Shown here piece after piece: positions 45,283 through 55,469 of a DNA stretch of 64,000 nt. The notes under the pieces are model-generated. The model saw only the letters and a list, made by a program, of their open reading frames with translations. It searched no databases and was not told the DNA's origin. Each line of letters starts with the position of its first letter. Position 1 is the first letter of the stretch. Origin of the DNA: Halomonas alkaliantarctica (GTDB taxonomy: Bacteria; Pseudomonadota; Gammaproteobacteria; Pseudomonadales; Halomonadaceae); assembly GCF_029854215.1 (NCBI RefSeq), contig NZ_CP122961.1, positions 1,798,001 to 1,862,000 on the forward strand, written 5' to 3'. The position numbers and the translations under genes were made by a program.

Positions 45283-45971
45283 AGGCCACTGATTTGCAGA
45301 CCCTGCCCCCTGGAAACGTCACCGGTTATCGCTTAGTCAATAGTAAGTTTCCGCCGATAGATCTGTTCGATGACGTGGCGAGCGTTGAAGAGTTTGCCGC
45401 GCTTCACGCACTACAGGCATTAACCAATCCGCGTTTACAAAATGAAGTGGGTAATTTAGCGCTGCTGCCACCGGAGCAAATTCCTTTTGGAATACGTGGG
45501 TGCTCATATGCAGTTGCGCCTTTTACCCATGTAAACCCGCAGGGTTCGCGCTTTAGCGATGGCAGTTTTGGCGTGCTCTATTTTGCCGATACGCTTGAAA
45601 CGGCGATTGCCGAAGTAAAGTATCACCAGCAGGTGTATTGGCAAAATGTGCCAGGATTGCACTACGAACGGTTTGTCTTTCGTGGTTTAAAGGCCATTTT
45701 CGATCAGGGCGGCTTTTACGATGCGCTCGTTTTACCCATTGAGCACGCTATTTACACGCCCGATGATTACTCGGCCTCGCAGCCCTTTGGTGCCGACATA
45801 CGCCGGAGTGAAGGTGGGCTTCGCTACCACTCTGTTCGCAAGATTAATGCAAACTGCTGGGCGCTAATGACACCAAGCTGTGTGGCTGACATTATCCAAA
45901 CCACTCATCTGGAAATGATTTGGAACGGCGCCATCACTCAGGTGAATCATCTGCGTTTTTCTCACCGATGA
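45276..45971 (+). CDS. RES-domain NAD+-degrading toxin
   Basis: 231 residues, a RES toxin that breaks down NAD+ in the cell when free of its antitoxin. The three residues that name the family are visible: Arg in GYRLV (19), Glu in TAIAEVKYH, and Ser in LRYHSVR. The start is GTG at 45276 (or GTG at 45279), overlapping the antitoxin stop, with GGGGA upstream. The type II pair is complete and both genes appear intact. It ends 13 bases from convergent mntR. Confidence 0.9.
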   Translation: MVKATDLQTLPPGNVTGYRLVNSKFPPIDLFDDVASVEEFAALHALQALTNPRLQNEVGNLALLPPEQIPFGIRGCSYAVAPFTHVNPQGSRFSDGSFGVLYFADTLETAIAEVKYHQQVYWQNVPGLHYERFVFRGLKAIFDQGGFYDALVLPIEHAIYTPDDYSASQPFGADIRRSEGGLRYHSVRKINANCWALMTPSCVADIIQTTHLEMIWNGAITQVNHLRFSHR

Positions 45972-45983
45972 CGAGTCGCGGGG

Positions 45984-46463
45984 TTAGTTGTTTTGCTGCT
46001 GCTCGGTAAAGCGCTGCATGATGGCGAGGGTTTCATCGCTCACATGATGCTCCATGCCTTCAGCGTCAATGCGCGCAGTAGCATCTCTTACCCCAAGGGC
46101 GCGTAGAAAGTGCAGCACGATATCGTGGCGGGCGCGTGACGTTTCCGCCATTTTTTGTCCCGCTTTGGTGAGAAACAGCGAGCGATAGGGCTTGCTAGTG
46201 ACCAACTCAAGCTCGTTTAAACGCCGAATCATTTTAGAAACCGTTGCCTGACTGACCGCCATGCGGTTGGCAATGTCCGCCGCGCGCGCTTCGCCGCGGT
46301 GTGCCAGCAGGTCGCCAATTAGCTCTACGTAGTCTTCAATCAGTTCGGTTTCGTGGGCATTACGCACCGTTGCATACTGCTGAGCATGCTGCTCGACGGG
46401 CGGCAAGGCATCACCAGGAATGCTTGGGGCGGTCAATGAAGCGTTCGGATTAGAATCAGTCAT
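45984..46463 (-). CDS. mntR: Manganese-responsive regulator
   Basis: 159-residue DtxR-family repressor activated by Mn2+. The winged helix reads HETELIEDYVELIGDLLAHRGEARAADIANRMAVSQATVSKMIRRL. The metal and dimer domain carries RARHDIVLHFLRALGV and DAEGMEHHVSDETL, very close to E. coli MntR. The start at 46463 gives the family N-terminus; a frame to 46535 is not supported. A MntR-box-like repeat overlaps the predicted -35. A mntH or mntP target gene is not in the window. Confidence 0.9.
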   Translation of the reverse strand: MTDSNPNASLTAPSIPGDALPPVEQHAQQYATVRNAHETELIEDYVELIGDLLAHRGEARAADIANRMAVSQATVSKMIRRLNELELVTSKPYRSLFLTKAGQKMAETSRARHDIVLHFLRALGVRDATARIDAEGMEHHVSDETLAIMQRFTEQQQNN

Positions 46464-46540
46464 TGGCAGATTATATCGGAAGCAGTGGAAACAATCATTG
46501 GATAGTCGGGGGGATAGTAACGTATTTTCGTGCAATATTG

Positions 46541-46554
46541 TTAGTCAAGGCTAA
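46541..46554 (-). promoter_or_regulatory. Candidate MntR operator over the mntR promoter
   Basis: TTAGTCAAGGCTAA is an imperfect palindrome sharing 10 of 12 central bases with the E. coli MntR box (TAGCAAAGGCTA). It covers TTGACT, a good -35 for mntR, with ATACGT 17 bases further. This would give manganese-dependent autorepression. Confidence 0.55.
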
Positions 46555-46651
46555 ACTTCTTGCACAAAGCTTTCTTGCAGAGCTAAAGTCCACTTATCGC
46601 TCATGAATAAAAAAGTGAGAGGCAACGAGTAAGCGCAACTTACCCGAGCAT

Positions 46652-48193
46652 TTACAGCGGGTGAGACTGGAGGCGTTCCCATGTTTTTTCGGCGATACCG
46701 ATGCCTGCACCGGTCATCAGCAAATACGTTTGATCAACTCCAGCGGTATGCAGCGGCTCTGCTTCATCCTGAAAGTGGATGCCCCCAATAATGTGGCCAG
46801 TGAAGCCTGCTTGGCGCAGTTCGCGGGTGGCAACAAGCTTGCTCTCAAGTTCTGGAGTGGCAAGGGTCACCGCCGTGATATGCGCTATATTGAGATGATG
46901 CCAGAATCCTACGTCTTCGATATCGCCATAAAAAACATGTCTTTGCCCATTTACTTTATTCGGGTCAGAGTCAATGCCAACCACTGTCAAACCTTTATCG
47001 GTAAAAAAATCGTAGGCGGCGTTCCCGGTTCTACCCATGCCGAGTACTAATATGGTGGCGCCACCTAAATCTACTGGCTGCTCGTCAGGGTGCCGAGATT
47101 GGCGCTCAAAACGGAGCAGGTGCTTTTCCCAACGATCAAAAAGTTGGTGGGCGACGCGGTTAAGCGGTGCGGCGATAACAAACGACAGGGCCACGGTAAT
47201 CGCCAGAGGCACAAGCCACTCTTGCAAAATGCTGGCAGCCACAATCAGGCCAAACTCACTATAAGCCGTCAGGCTCAATCCACCCAGAAAGGCGTTGCGC
47301 GCTCTGATGCGAAAGGCGATGAGTAACGCGAAAAACAGCACTCCTTTAAGTGGCAGCAGAATAGCCAGGATGACGGCAAATAGAAGTGCTTCTTTATCAG
47401 GCAAACCCGCCATGCCTATCTGTAAAAAGAAGCTGATTAACAACACTTCTTTCACTCCCCACAGCGCCTTGGATAATTCTTGCGCACGGGGGTGTTTGGC
47501 AAGCAGTAGCCCCATAACCAAAGCGCCTACTTCAGAGCTTAGACCCACGGTTTCAAAGCCCATGCCGCCAACGGCGATAGCTAACACAGCACCTAGTAGC
47601 ACCAGCAGTTCATCGTGCTGCGCTGCGTTCATAAGCCAATAAAGGACAGGCCTTAGTAGTGGCAACAATAAAACCAGCGCAGCCCACGGACTGGGGGAAT
47701 GACCGCCATAAACGCTCAGAACCACTAAGGCAACTAGGTCCTGAATGATTAATATGCCAATCGCAATTCGACCATGCAGGGCGCGTAATTCGCGTTTGCT
47801 TTCGAGCACTTTGGCTGCCAATACCGTGCTTGAAAAAGACAGCGCAATGGCAAGTAGTATCGCTTTATCAATAGGTAGCGATAGGAAAACGACAAAACCC
47901 GCTGTGAACAACACACAGGTAATCGCCAAATGTATAAATGCGCTTCCCAGCACAACGGGTTCTGCCAAACTGCGTATATTAAGTTTAAGGCCAATAGTGA
48001 AGAGCAGTAGTAGCACCCCTAGATGGGCAAGATGTTCAAGCAATGGGCCCGCATCGGCTGGCAGGCCAATACTGGGGCCAAAAGCATTGAGAGCAAATCC
48101 CGCTGCTAAGAACCCTACGAGTGGCGGCAAACTTAGCTGGCGCGCAGCGATGCCAAAGACAAACGCTAGCGATAGAATAACCACTTCAAACAT
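46652..48193 (-). CDS. Kef-type K+/H+ antiporter with TrkA-N domain
   Basis: 513-residue CPA2 transporter. About twelve helices (residues 1-365) include the ion-path segments LLLFTIGLKLNI and GLSLTAYSEFGLI. The C-terminal TrkA-N (RCK) domain has the NAD motif ILVLGMGRTGNAAYDFF around residues 392-408 and VVGIDSDPNKV. It exports K+ or Na+ in exchange for protons. The start at 48193 follows AAGGGA; a frame to 48235 would overlap the channel gene. It forms an operon with the K+ channel upstream. The family usually has KefF/KefG partners; none is seen. Confidence 0.88.
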   Translation of the reverse strand: MFEVVILSLAFVFGIAARQLSLPPLVGFLAAGFALNAFGPSIGLPADAGPLLEHLAHLGVLLLLFTIGLKLNIRSLAEPVVLGSAFIHLAITCVLFTAGFVVFLSLPIDKAILLAIALSFSSTVLAAKVLESKRELRALHGRIAIGILIIQDLVALVVLSVYGGHSPSPWAALVLLLPLLRPVLYWLMNAAQHDELLVLLGAVLAIAVGGMGFETVGLSSEVGALVMGLLLAKHPRAQELSKALWGVKEVLLISFFLQIGMAGLPDKEALLFAVILAILLPLKGVLFFALLIAFRIRARNAFLGGLSLTAYSEFGLIVAASILQEWLVPLAITVALSFVIAAPLNRVAHQLFDRWEKHLLRFERQSRHPDEQPVDLGGATILVLGMGRTGNAAYDFFTDKGLTVVGIDSDPNKVNGQRHVFYGDIEDVGFWHHLNIAHITAVTLATPELESKLVATRELRQAGFTGHIIGGIHFQDEAEPLHTAGVDQTYLLMTGAGIGIAEKTWERLQSHPL

Positions 48194-48224
48194 GCCGAAT
48201 CCCTTGTGCGTATAACGGTGCTGA

Positions 48225-48674
48225 TTATCGTCCAACCCGCCAGTGCTTTTGCATTTCTATAAAAGTGAACGATGCTGACCAAGTGATCAGCACGAAACCT
48301 GTTAATGCCAGCGTGCCATATAAAAAGCGCACCGGTCCCATGGCATAAATATCACCATAGCCCACGGTGGTATAAGTCACCGCAGAGAAGAAGATGTAAT
48401 CAAGTACGTTAAAGCTTTCGTACCCGTGTAAAGCACCAATACTCAACTGATCGGTTAACCACCAGCCTGTGATCCCGAACAGCCAAATTTCGACAATGTG
48501 GGTCATTAATACGCCAAACGCCATCCCCAGGATGCGTTGTCGGTGCGGCTGTCGAGATTTTTCTATTTGGCGAGAGATAAGCCATAGGGCTTCATAGTGA
48601 AGCAGAACCGCAATGACCACAGTAACGAAGGTGGTTACCACAACCGCGATATGCTCGGGGTAAGGAATAGTCAT
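48225..48674 (-). CDS. Two-helix potassium channel subunit
   Basis: 149 residues with helices near 8-28, 50-72 and 115-138 and the pore loop between the last two. The selectivity filter TTVGYGD (102-108) is canonical for K+. No voltage-sensor S4 and no RCK domain are present, so it is a simple Ion_trans_2 channel. It sits 31 bases ahead of the Kef-type antiporter, whose RCK domain might act on both; that is inferred. Confidence 0.88.
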   Translation of the reverse strand: MTIPYPEHIAVVVTTFVTVVIAVLLHYEALWLISRQIEKSRQPHRQRILGMAFGVLMTHIVEIWLFGITGWWLTDQLSIGALHGYESFNVLDYIFFSAVTYTTVGYGDIYAMGPVRFLYGTLALTGFVLITWSASFTFIEMQKHWRVGR

Positions 48675-48709
48675 GTTAGCAAGTAATCAACTTAATTGGC
48701 CTTTGCTGG

Positions 48710-48835
48710 TTAGCATAAACGGATACCCATCAGCAGCAAAGTAGCATCCATGTGCTGCCAGCCCCACCACGCGAGCATTAAACCGGTAAACAGTAGAATT
48801 GCCGCCATAACCTTGAGTAAATGATTGATTGTCAT
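48710..48835 (-). CDS. 41-residue membrane protein overlapping the MFS gene
   Basis: Begins with ATG overlapping the MFS stop (ATGA) and encodes MTINHLLKVMAAILLFTGL, one membrane helix, and WWGWQHMDATLLLMGIRLC. The 4-base overlap means it is probably made by translational coupling. No family is recognised. It could be a small regulator or stabiliser of the transporter, or a chance frame; the overlap and the hydrophobic core favour a real gene. Confidence 0.55.
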   Translation of the reverse strand: MTINHLLKVMAAILLFTGLMLAWWGWQHMDATLLLMGIRLC

Positions 48836-50040
48836 CGAGTCTCCGTTGTTGGCTGCGAGCGCTCAAGGGGCTTTTCACTGATAAACCAGTGTAGTGCAGC
48901 GGCCACGACAGAGAGCACAATAGCAATTTGCCAGACCGTGTTGTAGTGCCCGGTAAGATCATAAAAATAGCCGCCCAGCCAGACGCCCATAAAGGAGCCT
49001 AACTGGTGAAATAGAAACACGATGCCGCCGAGCATGGAGAGGTGACGAACACCAAATACGGAAGCCACAATGCCGTTAGTTAATGGCACGGTGGAGAGCC
49101 ATAGCAACCCCATGCCGATACCAAATAAATAAGCGCTGATGGGGTTTAACGGCAAATAAACAAACGCCGTAATCATCACCCCGCGAATCAAATAGAGCCA
49201 GGTGAGCAGCTTGGGTTTTGACCAGATGCCGCCCATCCACCCTGCGCTATAGGTACCGACAATATTAAACAGCCCCACTAATGCCAATACCGTCGTGCCC
49301 ACTTGAACAGTAAGGCCCTTATCAAATAAGTAGCCGGGGAGGTGCACGGCAATGAAAACCAACTGAAATCCGCAGACAAAAAAGCCTAAGCAGAGTAGCC
49401 AGAAGCCTTTTTGGCTTGCTGCTTCGTTGAGCGCATCTTTCAGGCTTAAATCAGATGCCGTTTTGGCGGTAGGCTTATCGCGCAGCATTGCTCCTAGGGG
49501 AATGATGATGGCAGCGATAGCCGCCATCGCCATTAGCGCCGACGCCCACCCTAGCCACTCGAGCAAGCCAAGGGTGCCGGGCAGCATGGCGAATTGCCCG
49601 AAGGAGCCTGCCGCGCTAACAATGCCCATGGCCATACTGCGTTTTTCAGGAGCCACTGCTCGGCCCACGGCGCCTAAAATGACCGAAAATGTGGTGCCAG
49701 AGAGGCCAAGGCCGATCAATAGCCCGGCGCTGACCGTCATGCCCAACACCGAGGTAGAGAGGCTCATAAACAGCAGCCCCAAAGCGTATAACAAGCCGCC
49801 AACCACGATAATTCTGGCCGCACCGAAGCGGTCCGCCAGTGCTCCGGTAAAGGGTTGCGATAAGCCCCAAACCAGGTTTTGTAAGGCTAATGCAAAGGCA
49901 AATACGCCACGCCCCCAGCCGAGCTCGCTGCTAAGCGGCTCCATAAACAGCCCGAAGCCATGGCGTAACCCCATGGCCGTCGAAATAACCAGGCTTCCCA
50001 ATATAATCAGCAGCAGCGAGTGGCGAAGAACGAAGGCCAT
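48832..50040 (-). CDS. Major facilitator transporter
   Basis: 402 residues with twelve predicted helices, the first three being RHSLLLIILGSLVISTAMG, GVFAFALALQNLVWGLSQ and IIVVGGLLYALGLLF. The motif-A loop GALADRFGAAR lies between helices two and three. It resembles CynX/oxalate-formate antiporter-like MFS members, but the substrate is unknown. It is transcribed away from the NhaC-like antiporter. The short gene downstream overlaps its stop. Confidence 0.82.
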   Translation of the reverse strand: MAFVLRHSLLLIILGSLVISTAMGLRHGFGLFMEPLSSELGWGRGVFAFALALQNLVWGLSQPFTGALADRFGAARIIVVGGLLYALGLLFMSLSTSVLGMTVSAGLLIGLGLSGTTFSVILGAVGRAVAPEKRSMAMGIVSAAGSFGQFAMLPGTLGLLEWLGWASALMAMAAIAAIIIPLGAMLRDKPTAKTASDLSLKDALNEAASQKGFWLLCLGFFVCGFQLVFIAVHLPGYLFDKGLTVQVGTTVLALVGLFNIVGTYSAGWMGGIWSKPKLLTWLYLIRGVMITAFVYLPLNPISAYLFGIGMGLLWLSTVPLTNGIVASVFGVRHLSMLGGIVFLFHQLGSFMGVWLGGYFYDLTGHYNTVWQIAIVLSVVAAALHWFISEKPLERSQPTTETR

Positions 50041-50206
50041 GATGTTCTCTTTATTGGCAGGCTAACAGTTGGTTCACTATCGCATGCGTTGTGCGCTTTT
50101 AGAAGCTAGGAGTAGACAAGTAAAGCAGTATTAGTTTTACGCTATTAATCTGCTAAAATCCGCCCCCTTTGCCGTTAATGACCTTTCAATTGCTCTAGGA
50201 AAATTC

Positions 50207-51553
50207 ATGAATGCAGTAATTCTTGCGGTGCTGGTGATGGTGGCGCTATCACTTGCGCGTGTCTCGGTGGTGTTTGCTTTAGTGGTAGGTGCTTTAGTCG
50301 GCGGTTTAGTGGGTGGGTTGTCACTAGAGCAAACGCTGGACGCCTTTAATGAAGGCGTTGGCGGCGGGGCCCAGGTGGCGCTGGCCTACGCTACTTTAGG
50401 GGCTTTTGCGGTAGCTATTTCCCGTTCGGGGCTGCCAGATATGTTGGCTAGCCGATTGATAACTCTGTTAGGTAAAGAAACCACCGCCACGCATCAGGCG
50501 CGGGTCAAAATGCTGCTGCTAACAGCTGTGTTGTTGGTGGCTATCTCTTCTCAGAATGCTATTCCGGTACATATCGCCTTTATACCGGTGCTGATTCCGC
50601 CGCTGCTAACCGTGATGAACCGCTTGAAGCTGGATCGTCGTGCGGTGGCATGTGCGCTTACCTTTGGTTTAACAGCACCCTATATGTTGCTGCCGGTAGG
50701 GTTTGGGGCAATCTTTCTAAACGATATTCTCTTGGCCAACTTAAATAGCGCTGGGGAACCGCTAGGTTTAGAGATTAGCCGTGGCATGGTACCGATGGCG
50801 ATGGCTATACCGGTAGGGGGCATGGCGCTAGGGCTAATCGTTGCGCTGCTATGGAGTTACCGCCGCCCGCGTGAATACCAAGCCGAAGATATCGTTAACG
50901 CCAACGTTACCGCAGGCCATACGCCTGCCAGGCCGCATATGCTGGGGCTTGTTATGTCGGGGGTGGCGATCGTCGCAGCGCTCGGTCTCCAGCTTTATAG
51001 CGGTTCAATGATACTGGGTGGTTTGGTAGGGATTGGACTGCTTTCAATGGGCGGCATTTTTAAGTGGCGTGAAGCTGACGATCTATTTACCAGCGGTATG
51101 CGCATGATGGCGCTGATCGGTTTTATCATGATCTCTGCGGCGGGCTTTGCAGAGGTAATGAAAACTACCGGTGAAATTGATGCTCTGGTGTCAGGAGCCT
51201 TTGCGCTATTTGGCGATAACCGCGGCTTAGCAGCGCTGGTAATGCTGCTGGTAGGGCTATTTATTACGCTGGGTATCGGCTCATCGTTCTCAACCATCCC
51301 GATTATCGCCGCGATTTTTGTGCCCTTGGCGGTACAGTTTGGCTTTTCACCCATGGCTACGGTAGTGCTGGTGGGCACGGCAGCGGCATTGGGTGATGCT
51401 GGCTCGCCCGCTTCTGACTCTACCTTGGGGCCAACATCTGGCCTAAACGTTGATCGTCAGCACGATCATATGTGGGACAGCGTGGTGCCGACGTTTCTAC
51501 ACTACAACATTCCGTTAGTGGGCTTTGGCTGGCTAGCGGCAATGATGCTCTAA
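50207..51553 (+). CDS. Na+/H+ antiporter, NhaC/YuiF-like
   Basis: 448 residues, eleven or twelve predicted helices of the ion-transporter superfamily. Characteristic blocks are [57 protein letters not shown] and the end loop [19 protein letters not shown]. It probably exchanges Na+ for H+, useful to a halophile; a citrate-type substrate is also possible in this clan. The start at 50207 follows TAGGAAAA. A hairpin terminator follows the stop. Confidence 0.82.
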   Translation: MNAVILAVLVMVALSLARVSVVFALVVGALVGGLVGGLSLEQTLDAFNEGVGGGAQVALAYATLGAFAVAISRSGLPDMLASRLITLLGKETTATHQARVKMLLLTAVLLVAISSQNAIPVHIAFIPVLIPPLLTVMNRLKLDRRAVACALTFGLTAPYMLLPVGFGAIFLNDILLANLNSAGEPLGLEISRGMVPMAMAIPVGGMALGLIVALLWSYRRPREYQAEDIVNANVTAGHTPARPHMLGLVMSGVAIVAALGLQLYSGSMILGGLVGIGLLSMGGIFKWREADDLFTSGMRMMALIGFIMISAAGFAEVMKTTGEIDALVSGAFALFGDNRGLAALVMLLVGLFITLGIGSSFSTIPIIAAIFVPLAVQFGFSPMATVVLVGTAAALGDAGSPASDSTLGPTSGLNVDRQHDHMWDSVVPTFLHYNIPLVGFGWLAAMML

Positions 51554-51571
51554 CAACTCGATCTTCAAACT

Positions 51572-51603
51572 AAAAAGGGATAACGCTGTTGTCCCTTTTT
51601 TAT
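51572..51603 (+). terminator. Terminator after the NhaC-like gene
   Basis: AAAAAGGGA pairs with TCCCTTTTT, with T-run and A-run on the two sides, so it can also stop convergent trmJ transcripts. Confidence 0.82.
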
Positions 51604-51619
51604 CGCTATTCAAAATACT

Positions 51620-52354
51620 TCACTGTTTCGGCAGATGGCTTTCAAGCGCGCTTAATAGCCCTCGCAGAAGCGAGAGCTCTTTGCGGCTGGGTTGGGCGCG
51701 GGCGAAGAGGGCTTGAAGCTGCTCTTCAGTGCGGGCATGTGGCTGGGTTAAAAAGCCGCTCTCCTGCATTAAGCGGCCCAGATGCGCCTGAAAGTGTAAG
51801 AACTGTTCGCGGCTGGGCGGCGTTGCCTCCAGCGGTCGCTGATAAGCAAAGCCGCTATCCTCACCTTTACGCCAGGCACGATGTACTTCATAAGCTAGTA
51901 TCTGTACCGCCTGGGATAAATTTAGAATGCCGTAATCAGGGTTGGCGGGAATGCTAACCTGGTGCGTGCAGCAGCGAATTTCATCGTTAGTCAGCCCCGA
52001 ACGTTCGCGCCCAAACACCAGTGCCACCGGCGCCGTTTGTGCGTTCTGAATAACGTCTGCGGCCATCTCATCGGGTTCGTCAAAGTGGGGCAAGGGCAGG
52101 CTGCGTAAGCGCGCGCTGGCACCGACGACCTGAACGCAATCGTTAACGGCTTCTTCCAGCGAGTTCACTACACGAGCACTTTCTAGAACATCAGTGGCGC
52201 CCGCCGCTAGCCGAGTCGCCTCTTCATCGGGAAACAGACGTGGATTAACCAGCACCAGCTCGGTTAAGCCCATGGTTTTCATGGCCCGCGCAGCCGCGCC
52301 GATATTGCCCGGGTGGAAAGTCTGAACGAGTACGATACGAATATGCTGCAACAT
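51620..52354 (-). CDS. trmJ: tRNA (cytidine/uridine-2'-O-)-methyltransferase
   Basis: 244-residue SPOUT methyltransferase that modifies the ribose of nucleotide 32 in tRNAs using AdoMet. The N-terminal block RIVLVQTFHPGNIGAAARAMKTMG and the knot region VALVFGRERSGLTNDEI and SIPANPDYGILNLSQAVQI are diagnostic of TrmJ. The length matches E. coli TrmJ (246). Monocistronic. Confidence 0.93.
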   Translation of the reverse strand: MLQHIRIVLVQTFHPGNIGAAARAMKTMGLTELVLVNPRLFPDEEATRLAAGATDVLESARVVNSLEEAVNDCVQVVGASARLRSLPLPHFDEPDEMAADVIQNAQTAPVALVFGRERSGLTNDEIRCCTHQVSIPANPDYGILNLSQAVQILAYEVHRAWRKGEDSGFAYQRPLEATPPSREQFLHFQAHLGRLMQESGFLTQPHARTEEQLQALFARAQPSRKELSLLRGLLSALESHLPKQ

Positions 52355-52470
52355 GCGCTGGTTTTGCCCTATAGCCTTATAAAAATCCGCGCTGATAGTA
52401 CCACGTTCGCTTTACCCGATGGGGCAAGCAGCTATTAGGTTGCAATGAATCTAGTGACCTTTCAAAACGC

Positions 52471-52497
52471 AACAACCCCGCACGGAGCGGGGTTGTT
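52471..52497 (-). terminator. Terminator after groEL
   Basis: AACAACCCCG pairs with CGGGGTTGTT. On the minus strand it is followed by GCGTTTTG, a short U-run, 50 bases behind the groEL stop. Confidence 0.75.
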
Positions 52498-52547
52498 GGT
52501 GACTGCTTTAACAGCTAGCAGTCTTGAGCAGAGGGCTCAGGGGTGCA

Positions 52548-54203
<1,656 letters not shown>

Positions 54204-54274
54204 CTAAATTGAATGCAAAAACGTGAAAGTAATGATTCGAGGCGCTCACTAAAAATTGTGAGCAACAGCGATTA

Positions 54275-54568
54275 TTAGCCTTCAACAACGGCAAGAATAT
54301 CGGCTTCGCTCATGATCAAGACTTCTTCGCCGTCGATTTTTTGCTTCTCGACGCCATAGCCATCTTTAAAGATCACGTTATCGCCAACCTTAACGTCTAG
54401 CGGACGGACATCGCCATTTTCCAGAATGCGGCCATTACCGACAGCAAGAATTTCGCCACGCGTCGGCTTTTCTGCTGCATTGCCCGGAAGCACGATGCCG
54501 CCTGCAGTTTTCTGCTCTTCTTCAACGCGACGGACGATGACACGATCGTGCAAAGGACGGATATTCAT
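54275..54568 (-). CDS. groS: Co-chaperonin GroES
   Basis: 97-residue lid of the GroEL cavity. The mobile loop [19 protein letters not shown] and the end block [16 protein letters not shown] are standard. It heads the groES-groEL operon; a sigma-32 promoter lies about 155 bases upstream. Confidence 0.97.
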   Translation of the reverse strand: MNIRPLHDRVIVRRVEEEQKTAGGIVLPGNAAEKPTRGEILAVGNGRILENGDVRPLDVKVGDNVIFKDGYGVEKQKIDGEEVLIMSEADILAVVEG

Positions 54569-54722
54569 TCACGTTCTCCTGAGTATGGTTGAAGCCCTTA
54601 TAAGGGCGGTTCGCTTGAAAGTGTTCTCGAGGGAGTAACCCGCGAGAAGTGAAGACCTCACGATCTTCCTTGTAAATGGCAGCTACCGTTTAGATTGCTA
54701 CCGAATTTGTGTGCTGGGTGAA

Positions 54723-54750
54723 AAATGGGGGCTGCGGATGTCCTTTCAAG
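54723..54750 (-). promoter_or_regulatory. Sigma-32 promoter of groESL
   Basis: Read on the minus strand: CTTGAAA (54750-54744), a 13-base spacer, then CCCCATTT (54730-54723). Both hexamer regions equal the E. coli heat-shock consensus (CTTGAAA, CCCCATNT). Confidence 0.88.
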
Positions 54751-54802
54751 GGGGCGAGTAATAAAAAAATGCTTTTCAGCGGCTTTTCTTACGAAGGAAA
54801 CC

Positions 54803-55288
54803 TTAACGACGGCGTGGGGGCTCATCTCGACTAATAAAATCCCCCTCAATCGGGCCATCCTGTTGCGAAGATTGGCTGTTTTGATATTCATTGGGCCGAG
54901 CTGATGAAGCGCTGGGGCCTTGTTGTTGACCGGCAATTTTTTTAAGCCCCAGCCAAGTAAGTGCTTTGAACATCAGTTGCCGCGCGCTGGGGATCAAGCA
55001 TGCCAGGCCTAGTGCATCGGACAAAAAGCCTGGGGCCATTAGTAAGGCGCCGCCGAAGATAAGTGCAGCGCCAGTTAATAGCTCGCTGGAGGGTATTTCA
55101 CCGGCCTGCATACGCTGGCGCGCCCGCGCGAAGGTCGACACACCCTCTTTGCGAATCAAGTGTAGCCCGACAAAGCCTGTGCCGAGCACTAAGAGTAGGC
55201 TCGTGAGTAGGCCGATCTGGCTGCCAATCGAAAATAGAACCACAAAATCAAGTAAGGTAAAGAGCGATATAAAAATAAGAATAGGCAT
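54803..55288 (-). CDS. fxsA: FxsA-family membrane protein
   Basis: 161 residues with membrane helices near residues 4-22, 28-45 and 75-100. The conserved FxsA pattern LIRKEGVSTFARARQRMQAGEIPSSE and GGALLMAPGFLSDALG is present. In E. coli FxsA relieves exclusion of phage T7 by the F plasmid; its normal role is unclear. The C-terminal 45 residues are polar and Gln/Ser-rich (SSARPNEYQNSQSSQQ). The start at 55288 follows GGAG. It lies upstream of groES in the same direction, as in many gammaproteobacteria, but the groESL promoter follows its stop. Confidence 0.9.
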   Translation of the reverse strand: MPILIFISLFTLLDFVVLFSIGSQIGLLTSLLLVLGTGFVGLHLIRKEGVSTFARARQRMQAGEIPSSELLTGAALIFGGALLMAPGFLSDALGLACLIPSARQLMFKALTWLGLKKIAGQQQGPSASSARPNEYQNSQSSQQDGPIEGDFISRDEPPRRR

Positions 55289-55469
55289 GGCTAACTCCAG
55301 AAAAAGCGACTCGATAACAGTCGTAATTGCGTAATATGGTGACATAAATATAAATAGCAAGCAGCTAACATGGCGTATCCCAGCGGTGATGTAGCTCGAT
55401 TTATTTTTAAACTTCTTCTATGCTGCAATGCACAATGAAACCGATTTAATCTGTCGTAGGGAGCCACGA

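Noticed and set aside
26898..46000. Prophage, integrative element or insertion sequence in the accessory region
   Set aside because: No integrase, transposase, phage structural gene or terminal repeat was found by reading; only gene decay and mixed content point to transfer.
47745..48215. 156-codon plus-strand frame inside the Kef-type antiporter gene
   Set aside because: Composition is that of an antisense shadow (Ser/Ala/Pro-rich) and no signal supports it.
48687..48962. 91-codon minus-strand frame overlapping the MFS end
   Set aside because: It lies in a different frame from both the MFS gene and the small coupled gene and resembles no protein; the 41-codon frame explains the region better.
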